64,000 nucleotides of DNA, from the NCBI GenBank assembly GCA_009599575.1, contig VWND01000073.1:1116001-1180000 (forward strand), given 5' to 3'. The stretch comes from Blumeriella jaapii. Taxonomy: Eukaryota > Ascomycota > Leotiomycetes > Helotiales > Drepanopezizaceae. The first letter of the stretch is position 1; the number at the start of each line of letters is the position of its first letter. The notes beneath the pieces were generated by a model, which saw only the letters and a list, made by a program, of their open reading frames with translations, searched no databases and was not told the DNA's origin. This document shows, piece by piece, positions 54,561 through 64,000 of the stretch. A program made the translations under genes and the position numbers.

Positions 54561-57174
54561 CTACAGCTCTCCATCAAGTCTCCCACCTACCTTCTCGAGG
54601 TCAAACTCCCTCAGCGGCTCATCGTCCAAGAAGCTCAAGGCCGCAACCGCCTTCCCGCCGCAAGCCCTCTCCAGAGCCAGGAAGGCGAAGTGGCCGCCCA
54701 CAACCGGCCGGGCCTTGAATGAGATCCCAGGGAACCCGCCGTCCCCTTCTGTGTCATACAGATCGGTCAAGGGCAAATCTGAGGTTTTCTCCGTCAGTGC
54801 TGTGATGCCAAACGGGCAGGGCCGACGGCTTCTATACGCACCAGTCGAGGTCTCATTGACCCACAATGCGATGGATTCGATAATCTCATCCCGGACTTGT
54901 TTGCGAGCGACGGCCACGGCGAAGAACTCCCAGTCGCTCTTGGCATACAGATGTCTGCTGTCTAACGGGAGACCATATCGCTGGCGCACGTGATGGTACC
55001 AGTCGCTCATAATCTTGTAGATCCTGTCCGACACGAATCCAGTCTTCGACGGGGTCGAGTCTGCTGTCGGCGGCTCCTGCAACCCACGGGATCCCAGACT
55101 TGTGCTGGAAGGAAGGTGGAAGCATAACAACGAGTCTGCAAACAGGTTGTAAAGCGTGGTCCAGCTTCCAAACCAAGTATAGGCCAGCTTTGCATGGGTA
55201 CCGTCTCTAGAAATAGCCAACTCCTCCTCCCAAATCTTGATGTAGGTTTCCGCAACGTTGCGGTAGTACTCTGCGTCCCCAGTCTCGCCGAGCAAATCCG
55301 CCATTTCGGACATGGCTCTGATGCCGATGATGCCTTTGAGAGCGAGATTCGTCTGGTTCGCCAACCAACCAGCAAAGTCGTCAGTAGATAGTTGATTCGC
55401 CGGAATCAAGGCCTCGCGAACCAGGTAGCCGGTCCACTGTTTCCAGAGTGTGTAGGATTTTTGGACCCATTTCCGGGCTTGTTTCTCGCCCTTGGCGGAG
55501 ATGGGTCCTCCGAACGTGTCGTCCATCCCTTCCGCATCAACGCGAAGCGGGAAAGCCGATCCTTTTGATGGTTCGACATGCTTCGCATCCCCTTTAGCAG
55601 ACCAGATGCTAGCAGGTTTGGTATCGTACGTGAGTGAGTTGACCAAAGCAAGACCCATGATGAGCATGTTTCCACACTCCTCCACTGGCATGTACTCATC
55701 TGTGCCATCGGGATGACCAGTGGCGTTCGGAAAATGGGCACCGAGGTCATGCATGGTATAATCGTTTCTGAAATCTATTGGTGAGCGTCCAAATCTCCCA
55801 AATGCAAGCCGGGACTTACGGATACTGGCCACTAAGCATGTGTTCGATCAACGGGTCCATGAGGTATGCTAACCATCTCGGGTTGGTGTACAAGAACCAA
55901 GGGAAAGCCGGGTAGATAACATCGACCGTATTCATGTTTCCATCTGAAGAAATCTCCTTGAAGAAGATCAACGGGTCCTCAGGAGTGCCTGTGAAGCTGC
56001 ACGCTCCCAGGACCTGTCTCGCGCTCAGCGCAAGGATGTCCTTGTAGTCTTCGGACCCAGACTTGAGCGCGTCGATCTCGAGTTGTTGGGAATAGTTGCT
56101 CGCAAGTGCGAACGCCTTTCTGAAGTCACGGTAATGGAAATCCAGCAACTCGTCGGCCGAAGGGTAGTAGCTTGCCCACAGAGGCCGCATCAAGGTCGTT
56201 CCACGGGAGGAGGCGAACTGGATGACAGGATCCTGGACGTGGGCAACAGTGAACAAAACGCTGTCATGAGACCGACTACCCGCGTCCGAAGTGTCGTTTA
56301 GCTTAAAAGTCTTCGCAAAGGCAAAGACTGGTTCCTCGTCCATAATCGATCTGAAGTTCCCATCGACAACATTCTGAAGTGTTCCCGTCCGCGCAAATGT
56401 CTGTCTGAGCAGCGCAGACGTGCCAGCTTCATGGCTGACGTCCGCCGGGCCTGTGAAGTGTAGAGTGCCCCATTCTCCACGGTCGGCGTCTTCACTCAGC
56501 AACTGCTCGACCTTCCTCTTGACCTTCCACGTCTTGAGAGGTTCGTGTCCAGTGGCAGCAGAGCCTTCACTGTGGCTCAACTCCCACACAATCTCGTTGT
56601 CTCGGTTGGCGCTGACCCACAGCCCATTCAGATCGATATAGACATTGATCTCGAAGCTCCCCGTAACATGTACTTGCAGGTACGACGCAGGGATCGCCTG
56701 TCGCAAAGTAGATGCGGGAGTAACGGGCGAGAGAAACGACAAGACGACCTCAGCAGGGTCGTGCGATGAGCTCGGCGCAGGAATGCTGTACGTGAGGTTC
56801 GTCGTCGAGGCATCGAACGCAGCGCCCACATACGTCGGGGACGAGACGGTGAAGCTATCCCCAGACTTCGGCAGTGAGTCCTGCGCTCTGCCCAGGAGCG
56901 GATACACGGTGCCGGGCTTTGCCACCGCAGCGAGGACGGACAGTCCCACCTGTTCGGCGTGTTAGCCATCTGCTGCTCCTCACAAGGAGAGATGCCTGCG
57001 AACCTCTTGCCCGGTCCAGAAGATGGGCCACCGGTCCCAAGGCTTCCCTCGGGCATTTCCCAGCCAGGTACTAAGGTACGGACTTCGCACTATCAGAGGG
57101 AGGACTGGGGGTGTCAAGTTTGAAGCTTCGACGGCGGATGCCGTGGCAGCTAATAGATATGTCGTCCAGCGCAT
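54561..57174 (-). CDS. gtaA: Secreted glutaminase A (GtaA-like; DUF5127/DUF4965/DUF1793)
   Basis: Exons 57004-57174, 55820-56949, 54842-55767 and 54561-54778; introns are 54, 52 and 63 nt; all joins keep frame, giving 814 residues. The signal peptide is MRWTTYLLAATASAVEA. The mature protein opens with PPVLPLIVRSPYLSTWLG and PWDRWPIFWTGQE. Family blocks follow: RPLWASYYPSADELL, YKDILALSARQVLGAC, NTVDVIYPAFPWFLYTNPRW, DLGAHFPNATGH, EECGNMLIMGLAL and WFGSWTTLYNLFADSLL. The C-terminal end includes VVGGHFAFLALERACGG. Members hydrolyse extracellular glutamine to glutamate in nitrogen scavenging. It appears intact, so it should be active. The second-last intron removes a stretch that would otherwise insert basic residues between VNETS and LTDLYD. 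Confidence 0.9.
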
Positions 57175-58633
57175 CTTGATATCGGGATGGGCATGGGGAA
57201 AGTGATCCTCCGGGGATGCAGAGGATTGTTACAGTACTGTACTCGAACCGTCTCTGTTTTGTATTTTAAGAGACGGCTGCTGGCTCACTTAGCACGCCAA
57301 AAACATATCAAGGAGCGACAATAATCCGCCCACACAATAGTGGCTTGAGCTGGAAAAGAGCTGAACAGAGGGAAAAAAGACAAGAGGAGAAAGACGAAGG
57401 AAAAAGAAGAAGCCGTGTCATCCTTCGCACGAAGCAAATTCGGTCATGACGCATGGATGGTTGGATGGCTTCCTGCTGCTCCGTTGCTAGTGAGACATGG
57501 ATGGAAAAAAAAGTATGAGATGAGAAAGCTCCCCCAGAGTTCTTGTGCAAGGATTGTACCGCCATACATTACAGTACAGACAGAGACTTGCTGTACTGTA
57601 CTGTACTGTACAGTACCAACACGCGCTGAAGGAAAGGCTTGTTTGGATGCAGCTCGGGAAGTGCCTTGGGAGCCGAGAGTCAACAGTGACACGGCAGAGT
57701 CGCGATTTCTCTCGTCGGAATCATCTGTCATAAGAAGTATTCGCCTCTCGGAGAAGAGACATAATGTTGCTGTGAATCTGTCTTGGTCGGAAACATTTAC
57801 AATGTCTTTATCTACAGACAGGTAATGGTACTTACAGTGACTGCTGTATGTATGTTCTGTACTGCACTGTACCTGTACTGTACCACAGATGACCCTAGCG
57901 GCGTCAGTCTCACGACGACAAAGCTCCTCCTCGCAGATGCTGATTGTATCATCCAGGCTGGATGATACAGTACTGTACTGTAAATAGCGTGACAGCATCA
58001 TAAACATCCACCCTCCGGAAGCGTATGCGCCGACGGCTTAGCCATCGCTACCGTCCCTTTCGCCCTCCTACACAGCGAACCGCAGTGCTCGATGACCCGA
58101 TCCCGACTCCAGCCACTGCTTACCATACCCGCCAACAACCAACGCAACTACCTACCTAAGTAATCAGCCTTTCTCACCAGCTGGGACTCGATGTACATAA
58201 TAATAATGCGCTGTCTGATGATCCGCAAGCCGCAAGGGCTCTCGGCTAAAAGGCGAAGTCTCGTACGCGAGGAAGAACATGAGATCCAGGATGAGGATCG
58301 TGGAAAAAAACAATCCTAATGCACGAGCTGGAAACGGGACCATGGGAGATGTGGCACGACGGCTAAAACCGACCGGAGAGATCGTGGGACGCGAATGAAT
58401 GTTCTTGTCCATGACCCCGGATGTCAGTCAGCCTCTGGTTGTAGCATCTGGATGGGGAGCTGGCCCGGCCGAGGTGTTGTTTGCCAGGCCGGGCCCTACA
58501 ACCTCGACGCTCTGAGGCGCCGTCGAGGATATCCAAATCCGAGAAGTGGTTTTCTCCTTCTGGGCGTAGGAGTTGTTCGGGTTCGATCTTGCTAATTTCT
58601 CTTCTCGCTCAGACAACTTCTACCCTCAGCACC
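57175..58633. other. Intergenic region with repeated TACTGTAC palindromes
   Basis: About 1.5 kb between the glutaminase and esterase-relic starts (divergent). It contains palindromic blocks at 57230-57242, 57569-57618, 57855-57890 and 57967-57982. I see no gene. Confidence 0.55.
57569..57618 (+). repeat. TACAGTAC / TACTGTAC palindromic block
   Basis: Contains TACAGTACAGA, then TGTACTGTACTGTACTGTAC, then AGTACC. Strong hairpin potential. Confidence 0.85.
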
Positions 58634-59213
58634 ATGCATTTCACCACTCTCACAGCCGCTCTCATCTTGGGCCATGCGCTTGCATCCCCAGTTGAGGAGG
58701 AAGAACGTCAAAGTTGTCCAGCCGTCCGCGTTTTCGGCGCTCGAGAGAAAGCTGTCTCGCTCGGCTTTGGCACCGTCAGAAGCATAACATCTCCCAGCTT
58801 CTCACACCATGCCGTACCGTGAGTCTGGCTCTTAGTAGTGGTCGTGACCTTGGTGTTGAACGCCTCTCTCGGCTCCACCGACGAGGCCATCTCTACCCTC
58901 CCTGCCTGCGGCAGCCAGGCATCCTGTGGAGGAGCGCGCTACTCCTCCTCTCCTCTGGTTCGAAATGCCGACTTCTTCAGGGCTGGCATGTTTTTCGCCA
59001 ACGCGGCTCTGTGGAGGCGGGGACTCGGATACCGTCCTCTCCAGCACAGCGATCCCGATGCAAGGATCGGCCATCGCCAGGCTCGCAGTTGTCATGTTGA
59101 TGGGCAACCGTCGCTGTGCCTCCAGCCTCTCTTACATCGTCGGCACTTGCAAGGCCCACGGCGTACGTCCTCCTCGCTTTCGCTGCGCTACTTCGTACCC
59201 AAGACTACGGTGA
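58634..59213 (+). pseudogene. Broken acetylxylan esterase/cutinase-family gene
   Basis: It begins with an intact secretion signal (MHFTTLTAALILGHALA) and the family start QSCPAVRVFGARE. A TGA follows at 58820-58822 unless an intron hides it; no splice pair I tried keeps frame. Coding similarity resumes in the same frame with VTLVLNASLGSTDEAI, PACGSQASCGGARYSSS. It then jumps to another frame with LCGGGDSDTVLSSTAIP, MLMGN, LSYIVGTCKAHGV. The family block holding the nucleophile serine (GYSQG) and its flanks, about 45 residues, is absent, and the Asp-containing GDPR-type block reads GNRR. Live members deacetylate xylan or cleave cutin. The missing catalytic serine argues strongly for a dead gene. 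Confidence 0.75.
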
Positions 59214-60690
59214 AGCGTACGGGCAGGCAGCGTTGAGCCTCCATCAAGGCGAAGATGGCAGCTCAGCACTGAAGCCGAGAGCAAGGTTGACTTGACTGTA
59301 AGTATTCTGTTGAAGTAGTCTGTTTCCCGAGGATCTGTGAGAGAAGTCCACGAGTGACGACTTGTACCATGTCTAGGAAAAGCGCCGTGAAATGACAGAG
59401 CACAGCAAGAAATCTTCTCTCATACGATTGAATGCTCTTGTGAAAGCGACCTCTTTTTTCCGTGCATAGAAATCGGCTTGATGTACGTCACGATCTGAGA
59501 TGGTTACAATGCCAGAGCCGTGGAGTTCCCTTGTTTTCCAGTACGACCCAGGCTTTCACTCAGAGGAAAGTTAATCAGCCTCTGCTGCAAGCCTCAGCCA
59601 GTTTGAAGAAGCCCCGTGTGACAACCGGAGTCCGTAGAGCACAGTATTTTTCTGTACCTACAGCACTGTATGTAGAGTACCTACTAGGCGAAACATGCAC
59701 ATCGTGAAGAAGAAGATGACCAAAGCGCAGTACAGTACGAGCAAAATCTACACAAAACCAAGTGCAGGCCGGCTCCACCTACAGTACATACCAAGCGAAC
59801 GCCCAAAAGAAGAGAGAGCCCCGGTAGGTACGCAGAAAGCAGAACTCGTTCCACGGAAGAGGAACAAGCCAATTGCAACATCGTATTGTGTCAAGCTTGA
59901 ATTCATCTGTGTCCTACATCGGGCAGCCAGCGCAGAAAACAGACAGCCAATACAGTACTGAGCTGTCTGTGTACTGTACTGTACTGTACTGAACTGTACT
60001 GTACCACTGCTAAACCATAATCGAAAGGCGACAGACGCATCTCCAAACTCTCACGGAGAAGATGCAAAGGAAGGACACAAACACAGCAAACCGAACTCCG
60101 ATCGGTTTGATTCGATGGTCCCATACTGCCAGCAAACAGGTAGGAAATCCCTGGCGGCGGTGCTCGCTCGTGCTGCACAAACTCGGTCCGTTGGAAGGGC
60201 AACGACAGTGCTGGCGCTCCGAAAGTCAACACGGCTGCAGCTTCGTCACCCCGCGCAACCGGCTTTGTGGGCGACGGCATCAGCAGCAGCAGCAGCAGCA
60301 GCAAGCACCCTGGTCTTGCGCGAGCGGAGCGACAGTACTCTCACAGCCAGAGTCAAAAACCGCACTCAACATCGAGCCCATCATCGGTCGCGCGCAACAC
60401 GCTGGGCCTCTCCGCGCACTTGTACAGATTCCGAGAGGGCGAGTGGATCCGAACCGCCCATCACCTGGGAAACGTCAAGCGATAGTGTTTACTTACGTGC
60501 GGGCTGAGATCGCCGCCGCCCGACAAACGAGCGAGCGAGAAACTCAGACGACGTCTACATTCCTGAATCACGGCAGCCCGATCCGCATTCCTGGAGCGCC
60601 TCTGGGACACTTGTTCGCAGGCTCGGGGAGAGGAGAGAGGGGAGCGTTGCGATCCGACCAGCCGTTCGGCGGCCCAGCGCCGTCGTCACG
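59214..60690. other. Intergenic, no supported gene
   Basis: About 1.5 kb, with a TACTGTAC block at 59952-60005 and a (CAG)n tract near 60279-60302. The 250-residue frame at 60062-60814 is Arg/Ser/Gln-rich without domain and overlaps the start of the b561 gene. Confidence 0.55.
59952..60005 (+). repeat. TACTGTAC palindromic block
   Basis: TACAGTACTGAG, then GTGTACTGTACTGTACTGTA, then CTGAACTGTACTGTACC. Confidence 0.85.
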
Positions 60691-63236
60691 ATGGCCACCG
60701 AGGGCCTGTCTCCCCCGGGGAGCAGCAGCTACTCCTCGAGCACGATGTACGTCGGGGACGGGACGTGGGATTCCCAGCGGAACGATTTCCTGCTGCCGAA
60801 TCTGGTGGGCTTGAATTTCGAGACGATGCGGTATAACGGTACGTCCCATAACATCCACCCGATGTGTGCTTGGTTGTTTGTCCGTTTGGCGGCGGCGAAG
60901 AAGAAGAAGAAAGGCACTGACTGATGATCCAATGACACAGGAATGGGAAACCGATTTGCGAATATGCCCGGGTACCAGAGTCTGATCAGGGCGCATGGCG
61001 TTATCGCGGTGATCGCTTTCCTGATCCTCTTACCATGGGCTATCCTCATGGCGCAGTTCTACACGCGATCGCCATCTTGGGCTCTCCGGATGCACATATA
61101 CCTTCAGATCCTGGTCGTCGGACTCGCAACAGTTGTGTTTGTGACGGGCTTCAACGCCGTCGGTCTGAATCGCAGTCTCACGAATCCGCATCACGGCATT
61201 GGCGTAGCGATTTACACGCTGGTATTGGTGCAGGCGATTGGAGGATGGTGGATACACAGAAGAGAGAAGAAGCGGACTCCGGTCAAGCTGCCACTGAAGC
61301 TGGTCCTGCACCAATGGATGGGGAGGGCGATTGCAATGCTGGGGTTTGCACAAGTCCCACTGGGATTGACACTCTACGGGAGCCCAAAGTGGACGTTCAT
61401 CTTGTACGCTATATGGATGTTCTTTTTGCTTGTGCTCTTCTTCATCTTGAGCTATCGAGCACTCCCGCGACTGGACGAGTTGGGCATGTATGGCGGGCGC
61501 CGCAGCCATGGTGGAACAGTCATGACGGACAAGAAGCCGAGCAGGTTTGGGGGATTGTGGGCGCCGTTGGCAATGGGTGCGGCGGCATCTACCTTGTTAG
61601 GACGGAGAAACAGGAGTCGAAGCAGGAGTCGAAGTCACAGCAGAAGCCGGCGATCGGAGGTGATCCCCAGCCGCAGAGGAAGTGAAAGTTATATCGAGGA
61701 AGAAAAATACTCGGAGAGGCCAAGGAAGAAGAACGGAAGGATGAGTCAAGCACTTAAAGCAGGAGCAGCATTTGGCCTGGCTCGCTTGGCCAAGAAGTGG
61801 TATGATGGTAGACAGCGCGGAAGAGACGAGGACGAGTATTCTTCCGTTGCTCACGATACACCTTCTCGTCGATCAAGATACAACGAGAGCGAGTTCACCG
61901 AGGACAGTAGTGTCGTCAACCGGATGGAGGAAGGAAGAGCGCGCCGCTCGGAACCCCTGCCAGGACCAGGACCAACGGAACCGGTCATGGCACCGGAAGC
62001 TATGAGCGCTGCAGCCCCACGACCTACCACACCAAGACCAGTCCGTCGACGGAGTTCGGATTTCACGGAGTCTTCGTATTTCGATTCGACTGTGTCTCCA
62101 TCGAGACGTCCTCAGTCTACCCACAAAGCCCGCAACGGTTTACTAGCCGGCCTGGAGTCGGCTGGTTCGCAAAGATGATGAAGGACAGACGAGACAAGAA
62201 AGAGAAAGGTCGCCTCGACCGTATACAAGCCGAGCGCCTCGAAGAAGAACGACTAGCTCGAAACGGCAACACACCTTCCAGACTGACAGGAGATGGCACT
62301 CCCAACCCTCGCCGACATCAGAGACGGCCGTCCAGGCCACTCTCGTCCGAACTCTCGTCGATCATCGACGACCCACATCTTGTCCGACCCGGAGCCACCC
62401 CGGCGGTTCCGCTGCCCTTCCAACCTGGGCCGATAGCCGCAGACATGGAAGCGAGGCGGTCACGGTACGACATCACCGAGCCGGTCTCTATGCCTCCTGC
62501 ACCGCCCGACCCGCAGGGCATTTTACATCAATCCGAGTCCGGCAGCGAGGCGTACATGTCTAATGGTGGCCAGCCACAGCGAAGACATTCCTCGAGGAGG
62601 CGGAGAGAAGGCGAGATTGCCGCCGCGGCCGCTGTAGCCGAAGCAGCCAGAGTCGCCGCGAAAGAAGAGGAGCGGAGGAGACGCTCGAGGAGTAGAGGAG
62701 GACGTGCCGACGCAGGAGGCGGTCCCCTCAGTCCCCCTGTGAGCGTGAAAGTGAAGATGCACGGAGACAAGGACCGGAACGTCACGTTACGGCGTCTCAC
62801 GGAACGGGAGGCGGAAGCTGAGCGAGATGCGAGGAGAGCTGAGCGGCGACGCCGGCGAGGCGACTCGATGTCGAGTCTGAGTGGCACTGATGTCGGGCCG
62901 TCGCGAAGATACAGACGGGAAGAGGGCAAGACCGACAGTGCTCCGCCGCCATCCATGGCACCTCTCCAGCCTCCTCCTGCGCCTCCCTTTGCCGGCGGTA
63001 GGCAGGGCAAGGACTCGGCGTACTACAGCGGCAAGCTGGGCGAGCCTGGTGCAAGCACCGGTGCATTACCGCCGGCTGACGCTCCCGTCGGTAGTCCTGG
63101 CAGCCATGCGACATGGAGTGCGATGAGCGCGAGTGCGGATGGTGGCGATGGGGCAGAAGCAGCTGCTGAGAGACGGCGAAGGAGGCGGCTCGAGAGGAAC
63201 CACCGGAACCAGACGGGGACGGTAGAGTACAACTGA
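60691..63236 (+). CDS. Cytochrome b561-type membrane protein with long basic tail, one-base frame break
   Basis: Exon 1 is 60691-60838 (MATEGLSPPGSSSYSS); the intron is 60839-60940; exon 2 runs to 63236. Residues about 60-235 carry five hydrophobic helices with the conserved His of b561 cores: LIRAHGVIAVIAFLILL, RMHIYLQILVVG, NPHHGIGVAIYTLVL and LHQWMGRAIAMLGFAQ. The rest (about 580 residues) is disordered, with SRSRSRSHSRSRR, RRRRR and Pro-rich stretches. At about 62153 the frame shifts: RNGLLAGL in frame one, then GVGWFAKMMKDRRDKKEK in the next, as if a G were lost from GGG (CTGGAG). Corrected length is about 814 residues. b561 cores move electrons across membranes using two hemes. The tail suggests cytosolic scaffolding or phosphoregulation; that is inference. 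Confidence 0.82.
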
Positions 63237-63832
63237 GCCATCACGGGTAGACGAGGCAGCGGATCGTTGGGATTCTGATTTGGGCGAGGAGTTTCGGATT
63301 TTGTCGAGTAGATTGTTCTCATGGTCCTTTTTGGTAGGATACGCATGTTTGGCATTTGGGCTGAGATGGGTGTGATATCAAACCGAGTCTGAGAGACCGT
63401 GATGAGCATTGATGATGTTTCTAATGAAGGAATGGAAGCCAGCATACATATACCCGCCAGGACCTGGTCAGTGTAGAAGTAATGAATAGAAAAGGAAGTC
63501 GAATTTATCAGTTGAACTTTACCATGGGTCAGACATAAAACCTCGAAGTTGTTGTTCAAGTGCGAAGCTCCAGATCTTACAGTTAGTGCCTCTAGTCTCG
63601 CACGTGACTCTCGATGCACAATCTTGTGCACAGCACAGTGCTGTACTGTACATACTGTACAATTCTCCACCCGCACTTAGCGCAATCGCGTCGTCGCGTC
63701 GTCCCGTCTTCCCGAAAAGACCAAACAACAGCCTTCTTCAACCTCAACTCTATCAGCAACACCACCACGCTCTCTATCACCAAACAACGTTCACCCACCC
63801 ATAGACCACACCACCACCACCACCACGCAGCC
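63237..63832. promoter_or_regulatory. Intergenic, upstream of the NNF1-like gene
   Basis: About 600 bp, with one TGCTGTACTGTACATACTGT element (63639-63658) about 175 bp before the ATG. The leader just before the ATG is CACCACCACCACCACG. Confidence 0.45.
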
Positions 63833-64000
63833 ATGCCCTCAGCCTCAGCCTCGCCCTCGCCCTCGCCCCCGCCCCCCGCTCCAACCGCCCACACGCCCGG
63901 CCCGCGCGCAAAGCAATTCATCGACGTGTACGAGCTGGCGCTGAGCCGAACGCTGGCCGCGATCCCATACGCCTCGTTCGCGGCCTGCTTCCCGTCGATC
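63833..64000 (+). CDS. NNF1: Kinetochore protein Nnf1-like (MIND/Mis12 complex), 5' part only
   Basis: ATG at 63833 (GCAGCCATGCC). It starts with a Ser/Pro/Ala low-complexity leader of about 25 residues. The conserved start of the domain follows: AKQFIDVYELALSRTLAAIP and YASFAACFPSI, matching the opening helix of Nnf1/PMF1 proteins (helix, then F..CFP). It runs off the window end. Nnf1 is part of the MIND complex that links inner kinetochore chromatin to Ndc80. The call rests on about 35 residues and is moderate. Confidence 0.6.
   Translation, partial: MPSASASPSPSPPPPAPTAHTPGPRAKQFIDVYELALSRTLAAIPYASFAACFPSI

Noticed and set aside
60062..60814. 250-residue plus-strand frame
   Set aside because: Arg/Gln/Ser-rich, spans a CAG microsatellite and overlaps the start of the b561 gene in another frame.
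1..64000. CRISPR arrays, rRNA, tRNA genes and intact transposons
   Set aside because: By eye I found no regularly spaced repeats, no A-box/B-box pair with a plausible cloverleaf, and no transposase or reverse transcriptase frame; a covariance-model search could still find a tRNA.

Overview
The window is nuclear DNA of a filamentous ascomycete (Pezizomycotina). The evidence is short GT-AG introns of about 45-200 nt with CTAAC/CTAAT-like branch sites, genes on both strands with no operons, and fungal-type proteins throughout (PFF1-type vacuolar protease, ARK1/PRK1-type kinase, Mot1, Msl5/BBP, Sec39, GtaA-type glutaminase, Nnf1). TACC/GGTA and TACAGTACTGTA microsatellites fit Dothideomycetes or Sordariomycetes; I cannot place it more finely.

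Layout. 0-9.7 kb is gene-poor: two small single-pass membrane proteins with PPxY motifs, a small Cys-rich protein, a five-exon thioredoxin with a signal peptide, and a decayed SCP-x-type thiolase. 9.7-25 kb holds large housekeeping genes: a vacuolar M28 protease, an ARK/PRK-type kinase and MOT1, the last two divergent. 25-30.8 kb is repeat-rich, with a 291-bp tandem duplication and one acidic Cys-bearing hypothetical. 30.8-35 kb has a DUF829/PaxU-like alpha/beta hydrolase, a MAPEG protein and a GNT1-like glycosyltransferase relic broken by four in-frame stops. 35-51 kb has a 1202-residue coiled-coil protein, the branchpoint-binding splicing factor, a GST, SEC39 divergent from a complex I CX9C subunit, and a conserved unknown. 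52.8-64 kb has an RRM/RGG RNA-binding protein (possible GC-AG intron), a secreted glutaminase A, a broken acetylxylan esterase/cutinase, a cytochrome b561-type membrane protein with a long basic tail, and the start of a probable NNF1.

Cross-cutting. Five conserved genes (PFF1, kinase, MOT1, MAPEG, b561) each need exactly one extra base to restore frame; four of the sites lie in or beside short T or G runs. This looks like consensus deletion errors rather than five dead essential genes. The thiolase, glycosyltransferase and esterase relics are different: they combine stops, deletions and lost catalytic motifs and are probably true pseudogenes. I saw no CRISPR, rRNA, convincing tRNA, intact transposon or secondary-metabolite cluster. 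Nothing here clearly amounts to an undescribed multi-gene system. The best leads are the PPxY membrane-protein pair, the shared Cys signature of two orphan proteins, the secreted thioredoxin, and the recurrent TACAGTACTGTA palindromes.
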